Position numbers and translations under genes: made by a program. From Gammaproteobacteria bacterium (GTDB lineage Bacteria; Pseudomonadota; Gammaproteobacteria; Steroidobacterales; Woeseiaceae), in the NCBI GenBank assembly GCA_029862045.1, contig JAOTYE010000001.1, positions 124,001 through 188,000 of the forward strand: DNA of 64,000 nt. Reading direction: 5' to 3'. This document shows, one piece after another, positions 18,534 through 27,812 of the stretch (position 1 is the stretch's first letter; each line of letters begins with the position of its first letter). Below the pieces are notes generated by a model that saw only the letters and a program-made list of their open reading frames with translations, was not told the origin of the DNA and ran no database searches.

Positions 18534-20345
18534 TCACTCTCCACCAAATATTGTCGCGCCCGTCTCTGCACTGCTGACTTGCTGCCGAAATGCGCTAAAT
18601 AACTCACGACCCATGCCCGCGCGGTTGCCGGAAAGATCGCTGGCCTCTGCCGATCGTGCGGCCGGATCGTCATCACCTGACACCGACAACACACCGTCAT
18701 GCACGTCAATAGTGATCTCGTCGTTATCCCTGATCTTGCCGATCGTGCCGCCGCATGCGGCTTCAGGCGTGACTTGAATGGCTGCCAGTACTTTGCCGGA
18801 CGCGCCCGACATGCGGCCATCGGTCAACAACGCCACCTTGAAACCACGATTCTGCAAGACGCCGAGGTAAGGCGTCAGCTTATGCAGTTCGGGCATGCCG
18901 TTTGCGCTTGGCCCCTGGTATGGCAAGACGGCAACGAAGTCCATCTCCAGCTCGCCGTTGTTGAATGCCTCGGTAAATGCCGCTTGTGAATCGAAAACGC
19001 GTGCGCGCGCGGTGACCGTGTAATGCTCTTCGGAGACCGCTGACACTTTGACGATCGCTCTGCCGACGTTGCCATCGACAACGCGCAATCCGCCTTCGTC
19101 GTCGAACGGCTCGGCAACGGGTCGCAGGATATCTTTGTCGAGGGATTCTGGCTGCGCGCTTTGCCAGTCGAGCTTGCCATCGTCGACGACAGGTTCCACG
19201 CAGAATCTGCGCAACCCGCTGCCGAGAATCGTATGCACATCTTCATGCAACAAACCTGCGTCGAGTAGCTGGGCGATCATGTAGCCCAACCCGCCAGCCG
19301 CGTGAAAGTGGTTCACGTCGGCGAGGCCATTTGGATATACGCGAGCGATGAGCGGAACCGCTTGCGACAATTCATCGAAATCGCCCCAGTCGATCGAGAT
19401 TCCCGCGGCCGCCGCAATCGCGACGAGATGCAGCGTGTGATTCGTCGAACCGCCACTCGCCAGCAGACCAATAATTCCGTTGACGATTACTTTCTCGTCG
19501 ACGATATGCCCAATCGGCGTGTAGTTGTCGCCGAGATCCGTGATGCCGAGAACCGTACGCACCGCCTCGGCAGTCAGGTGATCCCGTAGCTCGGTTCCCG
19601 GATTGACGAACGACCCACCCGGCAATTGCAGGCCCATGAACTCCATGAGCATTTGATTGCTGTTCGCGGTGCCATAGAACGTGCAGGTTCCCGGTGAGTG
19701 ATACGAGGCTGACTCGGCGGCAAGCAGTTCGTCCCGGCCGATCTTGCCCGCGGCGTGTTCTTCGCGGATTCTCGCTTTCTCCTTGTTCGGCAGACCAGAG
19801 GTCATCGGACCTGCAGGCACAAACGCAACCGGCAGATGGCCGAACGACAACGCACCGATCAGCAGGCCCGGTACGATCTTGTCGCAGATTCCGAGGCACA
19901 ATGCCGCATCAAACATGTTGTGCGATAAAGCGATCGCGGTCGACATCGCGATCACGTCGCGGCTGAACAGCGACAGGTCCATGCCGTCCTGACCCTGGGT
20001 CACGCCATCACACATCGCCGGCACGCCGCCCGCGAACTGCGCCACCGCGCCTTCGGCTGCCGCTGCCTGCTTGATGAGTCGTGGAAAGCGCTCGAATGGC
20101 TGATGCGCGCTGAGCATGTCGTTGTAAGCAGAAACGATACCAATATTCGGCGTCACCGCCCCCGCCAGCGAGTCTTTTTCAGCCTGGCCACACGCCGCTA
20201 TACCGTGTGCCAGGTTGCTGCACGATAACGCATCGCGTGATGGCCCTTCACTCGCAGCCGCCCGAATTCGCGCCAGATAATCGTTGCGACTTTTCCGGCT
20301 GCGCTCTTGAATACGCTGTGTAACGCGTACGATTGTTGTGTCCAT
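18534..20345 (-). CDS. edd: 6-phosphogluconate dehydratase
   Basis: A 603-residue IlvD/Edd-family [4Fe-4S] dehydratase converting 6-phosphogluconate to KDPG. Family landmarks are [43 protein letters not shown] and [10 protein letters not shown]. Length matches E. coli Edd. It sits 11 nt downstream of pgl and 1 nt upstream of eda, in pathway order. Part of the HexR-type operon starting at zwf. Confidence 0.96.
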   Translation of the reverse strand: MDTTIVRVTQRIQERSRKSRNDYLARIRAAASEGPSRDALSCSNLAHGIAACGQAEKDSLAGAVTPNIGIVSAYNDMLSAHQPFERFPRLIKQAAAAEGAVAQFAGGVPAMCDGVTQGQDGMDLSLFSRDVIAMSTAIALSHNMFDAALCLGICDKIVPGLLIGALSFGHLPVAFVPAGPMTSGLPNKEKARIREEHAAGKIGRDELLAAESASYHSPGTCTFYGTANSNQMLMEFMGLQLPGGSFVNPGTELRDHLTAEAVRTVLGITDLGDNYTPIGHIVDEKVIVNGIIGLLASGGSTNHTLHLVAIAAAAGISIDWGDFDELSQAVPLIARVYPNGLADVNHFHAAGGLGYMIAQLLDAGLLHEDVHTILGSGLRRFCVEPVVDDGKLDWQSAQPESLDKDILRPVAEPFDDEGGLRVVDGNVGRAIVKVSAVSEEHYTVTARARVFDSQAAFTEAFNNGELEMDFVAVLPYQGPSANGMPELHKLTPYLGVLQNRGFKVALLTDGRMSGASGKVLAAIQVTPEAACGGTIGKIRDNDEITIDVHDGVLSVSGDDDPAARSAEASDLSGNRAGMGRELFSAFRQQVSSAETGATIFGGE

Positions 20346-20356
20346 TTGCAGTCTCT

Positions 20357-21040
20357 CTATGGAGCCCAGAACAGGTGTACGGGCGCACGTTTTTGTAACA
20401 GAAGTCCGGAAACGGGATATACATCCGGGCCTGTTTTCGCACGTTCATACACATCTCGTTTTGCATCGCCGAAGAATAACAACACGACAACGTCGCTGCG
20501 TGACAGTGCCGCCAGCGTCAGAGTGAGGCGCGGGTGAGAGCTGGTCGCCGTTTTGACAGGCAGACACAAGTGCAAGCTATCGACGTCGAGTCCCTGATCG
20601 AGATGGTCCGCATCAGGAAACAGCGACGCGAAATGACCATCCTCGCCCATGCCAACAAGAGAGCAGGCAAATGGAAACGGCAGCGTACGAATAGACTCCT
20701 CCAGTAACTCGCAGCGTTCATCCGCGCTAAATGCATCGCTATACATGGGGTGCAGGCGCGCCTCGGCAGCCCTGCCTTGTAACAAGGTTTCCCTGATGAG
20801 CTTTTCGTTGCTCTCATCGTCATCCGGCGCCACCCACCGCTCGTCACTGAGAAGTACATGCACGCGTTCCCAGTCGATATCGCTTGCTGCAAGCTCCGTG
20901 AGACAGTGCACGGGCGATGTGCCACCGCTGACAACCAGTGATGCTTCGGGCTGTTGCGCGAGCCGCCTTGTCAGTGCCCCTTTGATATGACTCGCGGCGG
21001 CGATTGACGCCTCTTCGCGCGTTTCAAACAGGTGTTCCAT
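20357..21040 (-). CDS. pgl: 6-phosphogluconolactonase
   Basis: About 227 residues of the DevB/NagB-like lactonase family, hydrolysing 6-phosphogluconolactone between the Zwf and Edd steps. [20 protein letters not shown] and [13 protein letters not shown] are the expected motifs. Two adjacent ATGs occur. A GGAG lies 2 nt before the first (21043) and 5 nt before the second (21040), so 21040 is preferred. It lies between zwf (27-30 nt upstream) and edd. Confidence 0.93.
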   Translation of the reverse strand: MEHLFETREEASIAAASHIKGALTRRLAQQPEASLVVSGGTSPVHCLTELAASDIDWERVHVLLSDERWVAPDDDESNEKLIRETLLQGRAAEARLHPMYSDAFSADERCELLEESIRTLPFPFACSLVGMGEDGHFASLFPDADHLDQGLDVDSLHLCLPVKTATSSHPRLTLTLAALSRSDVVVLLFFGDAKRDVYERAKTGPDVYPVSGLLLQKRAPVHLFWAP

Positions 21041-21070
21041 CATTACTCCAGCTTGTTTTCAGCGACTGAT

Positions 21071-22543
21071 TCAACTATCGGGATACCAGGCACGATCGTC
21101 GCGATCGAGCAGCACGGATGAAGCCGTCGGTCCCCAGGATCCGGCGACGTAGGTTTCGACTTTCTGGCGGGATTGTTCCCAACCCTCGATGATGCTGTCG
21201 ACCCACTGCCAGGCGGCGTCTACTTCGTCGCGGCGCATGAACAGTGCCGGATTGCCGCGCAGCACTTCCATCAAAAGCCGCTCATAGGCGTCGGGATAAC
21301 GCAGTCCGAAGGTTTCTTCAAAACTCAGATCCAGCGACACGGGCCGCAGATCGAAACCGCCCGGCCCTGGCTCCTTGGCCATCAACGACAATTTGACACC
21401 TTCATCGGGCTGTAGCCGGATCGTCAGTCGATTCGGCATGACATCGAATTTTTGCTCCGGGAAAATCGAGTGTGGAACGTCCTGAAATTCAACGACGATC
21501 TCAGAGTGCTTGTCTTTTAGCCGCTTGCCCGTACGCAGATAAAACGGGACATTGGACCAGCGCCAATTATCGATTTCGAGCTTTAGCGCGACAAAGGTCT
21601 CGGTACTGCTTTGTGCACCGCCAAGTTCGTCATCGTATCCCGGCACTGTCGCGCCTTTGATCGCGCCCGCACCGTATTGGCCGCGAACCGTGTTGCTGCG
21701 TACCGCCTCGGCATCGATCGGCCTGAGCGCACGCAGCACTTTGATTTTTTCGTCCCGAACCGCATCATGATGCAGGCTGGAAGGCGCCTCCATCGCGGTC
21801 AGGCACACGAGTTGCAGCAGGTGGTTCTGCACCATGTCGCGCAATGCCCCGACGCGGTCGTAGAATTCGATGCGGCCGCCGACGCCAAGCTCCTCGGCGA
21901 CCGTGATCTGCACATGATCGACGGCGCCACGGCGCCACAGCGGTTCAAACAGCGAGTTTGCAAAGCGCAGCGCAAGCAGATTCTGCACGGTCTCTTTGCC
22001 CAGATAGTGATCGATACGATAGATCTGGTTCTCAGCGAAACACTCACCGACCTGATTGTTGATCTCCGACGCTGATGCAAGATCACGCCCGAGCGGTTTC
22101 TCGAGAACGATACGACTGTTGTCGGTGATCAGACCATTTTGATCCAGTCCTTTCGCGATCGGACCGAACAGACTTGGTGCCGTCGCAAGATAGGCGACGC
22201 GTATTCGATCTTCCTTGCCATTGAGAAGTTCGTTCAGGGCTCCCCACTGCTCGTGGGCAAGCGCGTCAGCTTCGACGTAATGGATACGTTCGCGGAAGTT
22301 TCCCCAATGTGCGGATTCGAATTCTCCGTTGCCAAGATTGTCGCGCAGCGACTTCTCGACCTCTGCGAGATAGTCGTTGTGGCTGAACGCGCTGCGCCCG
22401 ACCGCGACGATGCGACTATCGCCTGAGAACTGACCGTCACGGTCACGGTGATACAGCGCCGGCAACAGCTTGCGCATCGCAAGGTCGCCGGTGCCACCAA
22501 ATATGATCAGGTCGAAGACGTCGACCGGTACGAGCTTGGCCAT
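21071..22543 (-). CDS. zwf: glucose-6-phosphate 1-dehydrogenase
   Basis: About 490 residues. The Rossmann motif GGTGDLAMRKLLPALYH is near the N-terminus, and RIDHYLGKE carries the catalytic/substrate-binding residues. It would oxidise glucose-6-phosphate to the lactone with NAD(P)+ and is the first gene of the Entner-Doudoroff operon. ATG 22543 is preferred over an upstream in-frame TTG because AGGA lies 7 nt before it. The promoter region is shared with hexR and contains repeated HexR-like boxes, so glucose-regulated expression is expected. Confidence 0.96.
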   Translation of the reverse strand: MAKLVPVDVFDLIIFGGTGDLAMRKLLPALYHRDRDGQFSGDSRIVAVGRSAFSHNDYLAEVEKSLRDNLGNGEFESAHWGNFRERIHYVEADALAHEQWGALNELLNGKEDRIRVAYLATAPSLFGPIAKGLDQNGLITDNSRIVLEKPLGRDLASASEINNQVGECFAENQIYRIDHYLGKETVQNLLALRFANSLFEPLWRRGAVDHVQITVAEELGVGGRIEFYDRVGALRDMVQNHLLQLVCLTAMEAPSSLHHDAVRDEKIKVLRALRPIDAEAVRSNTVRGQYGAGAIKGATVPGYDDELGGAQSSTETFVALKLEIDNWRWSNVPFYLRTGKRLKDKHSEIVVEFQDVPHSIFPEQKFDVMPNRLTIRLQPDEGVKLSLMAKEPGPGGFDLRPVSLDLSFEETFGLRYPDAYERLLMEVLRGNPALFMRRDEVDAAWQWVDSIIEGWEQSRQKVETYVAGSWGPTASSVLLDRDDRAWYPDS

Positions 22544-22563
22544 GGTTTGGTCCTGCAAATTTT

Positions 22564-22578
22564 CGTAATTTTACTACT
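22564..22578. promoter_or_regulatory. HexR-like operator box 1 (zwf-proximal)
   Basis: CGTAATTTTACTACT contains an imperfect inverted repeat, GTA-T-TTT-A-TAC, matching the HexR pattern of short T/G-A-C half-sites around an AT-rich centre. It lies about 20 nt upstream of the zwf start codon. Confidence 0.65.
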
Positions 22579-22594
22579 TTATTGTCAGAAATAG

Positions 22595-22607
22595 CCAATT
22601 TTACTGG
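22595..22607. promoter_or_regulatory. HexR-like operator box 2 (central)
   Basis: CCAATTTTACTGG repeats the TTTTACT core with weaker dyad symmetry (CCA-T-TTT-A-TGG). It lies 30 bp from box 1 and 32 bp from box 3, that is, about three helical turns each way. Confidence 0.4.
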
Positions 22608-22625
22608 AACAATGCCCTACTTTTC

Positions 22626-22640
22626 TGTAGTTTTACTACA
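22626..22640. promoter_or_regulatory. HexR operator box 3, perfect palindrome at the hexR start
   Basis: TGTAGTTTTACTACA is a perfect inverted repeat (TGTAGT-TTT-ACTACA) that overlaps the first base of the hexR start codon. This fits autoregulation by HexR and would also block any 5' leader of hexR. Confidence 0.8.
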
Positions 22641-23473
22641 TGCTAGGACAAATTGAACAGCGCATGCCTGACCTCAGCCGTGCCGAGCAACGGGTCGCCC
22701 GCTGGGTCCTCGAGCATCCCCGACAAGCCGCGGCGGCAACGCTGGCGGAAGTCGCGACGGCTTGCGGTGTCAGTGAACCTACGGTAATCCGCTTTTGCCG
22801 GCATGTGGGTCTGGCTGGCTTCCGCGAATTCACGCTACGCCTGACGGAGGCCATCAGTCGACCTGCCGTGTACGTGCATCGCAATGTCAGCGCGGATGAC
22901 ACTGTGCCCGATGCGGTCTCGAAGGTGATGGACGCATCGATTCGAACGCTGATCGACGTGCGCGCAAGAACGTCATCGATGCCGTTTGACGAAGCAGTTG
23001 CTGCCATGTCCGTAGCGAGTCAATTGGCATTTGCTGGATTCGGGGCGTCCGGGCACGTCGCCCGGGATGCCTGCCACAAGTTCTTTCGCCTTGGCACACC
23101 CTGTACCACGCTAACGGATGCGCCCACAGCGTTGCAGTTTGCAGCAATTGCAGACGAGAAAGACGTCCTGATCTTCATGTCTCACAGCGGCCAATGGCCG
23201 GAACTTGAACACGCCGCTAATCTGGCCAGTAGCCGCGGAGCTGTGATAGTCGCGTTGACGGATCCGAGGAGCGGATTAGCGGCTGCGGCAGATATCGTGT
23301 TTCCGTTTCACGCGTCCGAAGACGCCAGCGCTTACACACCGATGAGCTCTCGAATGGCGCAACTCGCCCTGCTCGACGCGCTACAAGTGGCGCTGGCGGT
23401 CACGATCGGAGGGACGGCAATCGAAAACCTGCGTGAGACCAAGAACGCACTGCCCGACCGCAGCGTATTGTAA
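22640..23473 (+). CDS. hexR: HexR, RpiR-family repressor of central carbon metabolism
   Basis: A 277-residue regulator. The N-terminal HTH_6 domain shows LSRAEQRVARWVL and GVSEPTVIRFCRH. The C-terminal SIS domain (about 120-250) binds phosphosugar, KDPG in characterised HexR proteins. The segment following the helix-turn-helix (RPAVYVHRNV) resembles E. coli HexR closely. It is divergent from the zwf operon, which it most likely represses. The ATG at 22640 gives the usual N-terminal length but has no Shine-Dalgarno and abuts a palindromic operator, so translation may be leaderless or weak. Confidence 0.93.
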   Translation: MLGQIEQRMPDLSRAEQRVARWVLEHPRQAAAATLAEVATACGVSEPTVIRFCRHVGLAGFREFTLRLTEAISRPAVYVHRNVSADDTVPDAVSKVMDASIRTLIDVRARTSSMPFDEAVAAMSVASQLAFAGFGASGHVARDACHKFFRLGTPCTTLTDAPTALQFAAIADEKDVLIFMSHSGQWPELEHAANLASSRGAVIVALTDPRSGLAAAADIVFPFHASEDASAYTPMSSRMAQLALLDALQVALAVTIGGTAIENLRETKNALPDRSVL

Positions 23474-23566
23474 TCCTTACGTATAGTTACTTCCCACAAC
23501 TCTGAATTCGCGGAATATGTGCTAAAACCCGGTCTTTCCCGGGTAATAGTCCACTACACTCCTGTT

Positions 23567-24598
23567 ATGAAGGTTGAAAACCCGACCTCGCGCGATATTG
23601 CAGACCTCGCCGGCGTCTCCCAGGCGACGGTTTCGCGTGCTTTGCGCAACAGCCCGCTCGTACGACAGGAGACACGCGAGCACATTCAGCAGATCGCCCG
23701 CGAGCTCAATTATTTCGTCAATCGCAACGCCGCCCGGCTGCGCACACACCAGAGCAATACCCTCGCCCTGCTGTTGTTCGACGAGACCGGTGGCAACGAC
23801 GCGCAAATCAATCCATTTTTTCTGTCGATGATCGGCTACATCACGCGCTCCGCCGCAAGCATGGGGTATGACGTACTCGTTTCGCTGCAGCAACTGACCG
23901 ATGACTGGCACGTCGAGTACCAGGCGAGTCACCGCGCCGATGGTCTGATACTGCTCGGCTATGGCGATTACGTCAGCTATCGCGAGAAACTCGACGCGCT
24001 TGCTGCGGCCAATACGCGCTTCATCATTTATGGCCCAATCGTCAAGGATCAACCTGGCCACTCATTAGGTTGCGACAATGAGACGGGTGGCCGTGCCGCA
24101 ACGGAGCACCTGATTAATCTGGGCCGCAAGCGGATCGTCATTCTTGGCGACACTTCCAAGCGGCACCCGGAGTTTGCGTCACGGTACTTTGGCTACGCCA
24201 GGGCCCTGCAACAGGCGGGTTTGGAGTTGGATCAAGACTTGAAGATCCATGCAGACAATACCGAGGAACACAGCGTTGAGGCGATGCAACAACTGTTAAG
24301 AAGTGGCAGGTCTTTCGACGCCGTCTTTGCGGTGACCGATGTGCTTGCGATCGGCGCAATGCACGCGCTCGCGGATGCCGGCCTGCACGTTCCTGTCGAT
24401 GTCAGCGTCGTTGGTTTCGATGACCTGCCCCGTGCGGCTTTCGTCACTCCCGCACTGACGACCGTGCAGCAGAATATTCGCGAAGCCGGCGAAGGGCTGG
24501 TCAAGGCGATCGCAGGATTGATTGAGGGCAAACCGGTCGAATCGATACAGATGGCACCGAAATTGATTATTCGCGATTCTTGCGGCGCAAAAAAATAA
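23567..24598 (+). CDS. LacI-family transcriptional regulator of the alpha-glucan locus
   Basis: About 343 residues. The N-terminal helix-turn-helix SRDIADLAGVSQATVSRALR is followed by the hinge helix and a periplasmic-binding-protein-like effector domain. VSVVGFDDLPRAAF and TTVQQNIREAG are the usual late LacI motifs. The start at 23567 (MKVENPTSRD) was chosen because the HTH then begins at the normal distance; the open frame upstream is not LacI-like. It sits between the Entner-Doudoroff cluster and the amylase operon. It probably binds the TGCAWACGTATTCA-type sites seen at 29905 and 44638/44657. Effector inferred to be a maltodextrin or glucose derivative. Confidence 0.9.
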   Translation: MKVENPTSRDIADLAGVSQATVSRALRNSPLVRQETREHIQQIARELNYFVNRNAARLRTHQSNTLALLLFDETGGNDAQINPFFLSMIGYITRSAASMGYDVLVSLQQLTDDWHVEYQASHRADGLILLGYGDYVSYREKLDALAAANTRFIIYGPIVKDQPGHSLGCDNETGGRAATEHLINLGRKRIVILGDTSKRHPEFASRYFGYARALQQAGLELDQDLKIHADNTEEHSVEAMQQLLRSGRSFDAVFAVTDVLAIGAMHALADAGLHVPVDVSVVGFDDLPRAAFVTPALTTVQQNIREAGEGLVKAIAGLIEGKPVESIQMAPKLIIRDSCGAKK

Positions 24599-24600
24599 CT

Positions 24601-26313
24601 TTACGAGGGCCCCTGGACGCGATTCTTCACCTGATGCAATCGCACGAGTTCAGCTGCAAGCGCCACATCGTTCACGGCATTATCAAAAAGTAACACGCGC
24701 ACGCCGTGTGCCGGCACGTTGATATCAAGCTCAGCCGCCGCTTGCACCTTGTATTCCACTCCGCTCGCAGCATCACGCCAGGTACCGCGACTTAGCCATT
24801 TCGACACTTGAATATGCACAGGGCTGTCGCCCTTGTTTAGCAACACCAGCGCCGTCTGATTGACACGGTCTTTCTGGTACACGCGATAGAACGCTGCCGT
24901 ATCGTCACTAAGTTCGAGGTTTGCCTGCAGTCCGCGCTGCAGTGCGACTGATCCCTTGCGAATATCCGCGATGCTCGCGAGTGCCGCACGGATTGGGTGG
25001 GACCCGGCCTGCTCGATGTTCTCCTGGCCGAAGTAATCGCGATTGCCGCTATGCTGATCGGTGCCCGCACGAAAACCCATTTCCGAGCCGTAATAGACCA
25101 CCGGTATGCCGCGACTCGTGAACAACCAGTTGTTGGCGTCGATGAAACCGGCTTGATCGGCATCGATCCGTTGCATGTCATGATTATCGTAAAACGTCAT
25201 CAGGTCATACGGATTCTCATAGATACCACTGTCTAAATGCAGGTAGTCGAGCAGCTCAGCGTAGCTCCCGCCCCCCTTGCCGAAAACTTTCGACATCGCG
25301 CCCTGCCCTGGAAAGTCGAGTACGCTGATACCGCCATTTTCGGGATACGTGTACGCAGCAAGCAACTCGGCATCATGGGACCAGGCTTCGGCGAACATGA
25401 AAAAGCCGGGTCGCTGCTCGCGAATCCGGTCAGCAAATGCTTTCCAAAACGCGTGCGGCATATGCTTGATCGTATCAATACGAACTGCGGCAGCCCCCTG
25501 GTCGATCCACTTAGAGTGTGCCGCCACGAAGTACTCGAGCACGTCCGGATTGTCGTAGTCCATATCCGATAGCTCCGCGAGATCCGGTTCGCGGCGATAA
25601 AACGCGTGCAGTGGATTGGCATCATCGAGCTGTGACGGGTGCAGGTTGCCGTGGTCGGCAACGAGCCTGCCCTCGGCGTCATAGAGCTCGCCGTACCTGG
25701 GTTGATCGAGCGGCATCGAAAACGAGGGTGAGCCGTGATTGGCAACGATATCGAGAATCGTTTTGATACCGTGCTCACGTTGCAGGCTTTGAGTCAGATC
25801 GGAGTAGGTAAGGCCCGGCGACTCGAGGTGTTCGTCAACCTCGAAGAAATTTACCCCCCAGTAGCCGTGGTAGCCGGTTTTGCCGTTGTCATTGGAGCCG
25901 CCGAAGCCTGGCGGTGTACCGCCTGAGAACGCCTCATCCGGGTTGTCGACAATTGGTGTCATCCAGAGCGCCGTGAAACCCATGTCGGCAATGTAGGCGG
26001 CGTTGTCGAGAACGCCGCGAAAGTCGCCACCCAGGTAACCGATATTGCCAGGCGGCAGTCCTTCGATCTGAATCTCACGGTCGAACGTGCCGAGTTCCTC
26101 ACCGCCCTGGTCCTCGTGGTTGTTCGCCGGATCGCCATCAACGAAGCGATCGGTGACGACGAAATACACGGCCTCCGACGCGAACGGCTCAAGGGTCCCG
26201 TAATACTCAGCCCCGGGCGCGCTTGTCGCAGCTGGTTGCTTCTCCGCCGTGCACGAACACAGCGTTACAACGACAGCGGCAACGAAGCCGCATCGCATCT
26301 TGCTCGTGATCAT
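24601..26313 (-). CDS. secreted GH13 alpha-amylase, probable lipoprotein
   Basis: A 570-residue alpha-amylase-superfamily enzyme. The N-terminal segment ends in a lipobox-like TLCSC (Cys21), so it is probably anchored to the outer membrane. The TIM barrel carries the catalytic residues: Asp280 in VRIDTIKH (nucleophile), Glu309 in FAEAW (acid/base) and Asp379 in YDNHDMQR. A C-terminal beta domain begins near residue 470. The substrate should be starch or maltodextrin; the exact cleavage mode is not readable. It is the third gene of the GH97-MFS-GH13 operon, with its ATG overlapping the MFS stop (ATGA). Its stop lies 3 nt from the convergent LacI-type gene. Confidence 0.92.
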   Translation of the reverse strand: MITSKMRCGFVAAVVVTLCSCTAEKQPAATSAPGAEYYGTLEPFASEAVYFVVTDRFVDGDPANNHEDQGGEELGTFDREIQIEGLPPGNIGYLGGDFRGVLDNAAYIADMGFTALWMTPIVDNPDEAFSGGTPPGFGGSNDNGKTGYHGYWGVNFFEVDEHLESPGLTYSDLTQSLQREHGIKTILDIVANHGSPSFSMPLDQPRYGELYDAEGRLVADHGNLHPSQLDDANPLHAFYRREPDLAELSDMDYDNPDVLEYFVAAHSKWIDQGAAAVRIDTIKHMPHAFWKAFADRIREQRPGFFMFAEAWSHDAELLAAYTYPENGGISVLDFPGQGAMSKVFGKGGGSYAELLDYLHLDSGIYENPYDLMTFYDNHDMQRIDADQAGFIDANNWLFTSRGIPVVYYGSEMGFRAGTDQHSGNRDYFGQENIEQAGSHPIRAALASIADIRKGSVALQRGLQANLELSDDTAAFYRVYQKDRVNQTALVLLNKGDSPVHIQVSKWLSRGTWRDAASGVEYKVQAAAELDINVPAHGVRVLLFDNAVNDVALAAELVRLHQVKNRVQGPS

Positions 26314-27812
26314 TGCGGCTCGGCCTCCTTGTCAACGAGAAGCGTTGCGCTGCCGGCGACGATCATCAGAACGCCGCCTATGACCAGGCCGTAGATACTC
26401 TGCAGATCGAAGAACTCGCGCAGGACCAGCCCAAGTACGCTCGCCGCCACAAGTTGTGGTATCACGATGAAGAAATTGAAGATGCCCATGTAGACACCCA
26501 TCTTGCGCGACGGCAGGTTGCTCGACAGCAGCGCATACGGCAGTGAGAGCACCGAAGCCCACGCAATACCCACGCCGATCATCGGGATGATCAGCATCTG
26601 CGGATCCTTGATGAAATAGAAGCTAATCAAGCCGATGCCGCCGAGCGTCATATTGATCAGGTGCGAGAAACGACAGCCGAACTTATTGGCCATGAACGGT
26701 ATCGCGATCGCGGCCAGTGCGGCGAAACCGTTATACGCCGCGAACAACACGCCGTTCCAGTCGGCGCCATTGTTGTACGCCGCGGACGTGACATCGGTCG
26801 TGCCGAAATGGTAGCTCGTTACTGCTGCCGTACCGTAGATCCACATCGCGAACAGGCTGAACCAGGAGAAGAACTGCACGACGGCGAGTTGCCGCATGAC
26901 CTTCGGCATATGAAAAAGATCGTGCATGATCTCGTACATGCCGCTCTCGGTTCTGCCGGCGTTCTGCAGCAGGCTCGTGATGATCTGCAAGACACCGAAA
27001 ACCGCGAAACCGCCGGCGAGGACGTACAGTTGCTTGTCGAGGCCATTCGCCATGATCCAGTACCACGCCGCAATGCCGATCGCGGCCCAGATCAGGCCGC
27101 CGTTGCGATACTTGCTTGCCGCGCGAAGCGTCGTGTCGTCGGCAACGTGCTCCGGCGGGCGCGCCGCGTCGAATTCTGCCAGCTCTTCAGGCGAGTATTC
27201 TTTGGTCCGGAAAACGGTCCAGGCGACAGCGAGAAAGAAGACCGCGCCGCCGAAATAAAAGGACAGTTTGACCGAATCCGGCACCTGCCCCGGTGGCGCC
27301 GTGTTACTGACATCGAACCAGTTCGCCATCATCCAGGGCAACGCCGATGCCACGATGGCCCCGATGCCAATAAAAAACGTCTGCATGGCGAAACCACCGG
27401 TGCGCTGCTTCTCGGGGAGCATGTCACCGACGAAGGCACGAAACGGCTCCATCGATATATTGATGCTCGCATCCATGATCCAGAGCATGCCGGCGGCAAC
27501 CCATAGCACCGGGGAATTCGGCATAACGAATAATGCGAGCGACGCAAAGATCGCCCCTGCCAAAAAGTACGGGCGCCGTCGACCGAGGCGGTTCCATGTC
27601 CGGTCACTCATGTAACCGATGATTGGTTGAACAATGAGACCTGTTAGTGGTGCGGCCACCCAGAGTATCGGAATGTCATCGATCTCGGCGCCAAGCGTCT
27701 GGAATATCCGGCTGACGTTGGCATTCTGCAACGCGAAGCCGAACTGAATGCCGAGAAAGCCGAAACACATGTTCCAGATTTGCCAGAAACTGAGGGGTGG
27801 TTTTGGTTTCAT
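26310..27812 (-). CDS. MFS/GPH-type sugar transporter, MalA/SLC45-like
   Basis: Twelve-helix inner-membrane symporter of 500 residues. WNMCFGFLGIQFGFALQNAN near the N-terminus and the signature GYMSDRTWNRLGRRRPYFL in loop 2-3 are typical of the SLC45-related disaccharide transporters found beside TonB-receptor maltose loci. It probably imports maltose or glucose released in the periplasm, with protons. It overlaps both neighbours by 4 nt (ATGA), so the three-gene operon is translationally coupled. Substrate assignment rests on context. Confidence 0.88.
   Translation of the reverse strand: MKPKPPLSFWQIWNMCFGFLGIQFGFALQNANVSRIFQTLGAEIDDIPILWVAAPLTGLIVQPIIGYMSDRTWNRLGRRRPYFLAGAIFASLALFVMPNSPVLWVAAGMLWIMDASINISMEPFRAFVGDMLPEKQRTGGFAMQTFFIGIGAIVASALPWMMANWFDVSNTAPPGQVPDSVKLSFYFGGAVFFLAVAWTVFRTKEYSPEELAEFDAARPPEHVADDTTLRAASKYRNGGLIWAAIGIAAWYWIMANGLDKQLYVLAGGFAVFGVLQIITSLLQNAGRTESGMYEIMHDLFHMPKVMRQLAVVQFFSWFSLFAMWIYGTAAVTSYHFGTTDVTSAAYNNGADWNGVLFAAYNGFAALAAIAIPFMANKFGCRFSHLINMTLGGIGLISFYFIKDPQMLIIPMIGVGIAWASVLSLPYALLSSNLPSRKMGVYMGIFNFFIVIPQLVAASVLGLVLREFFDLQSIYGLVIGGVLMIVAGSATLLVDKEAEPQ

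Noticed and set aside
23527..23544. ACCCGG-CCGGGT hairpin before the LacI-type gene as a hexR terminator
   Set aside because: The stem is only 6 bp and no T-run follows on either strand.
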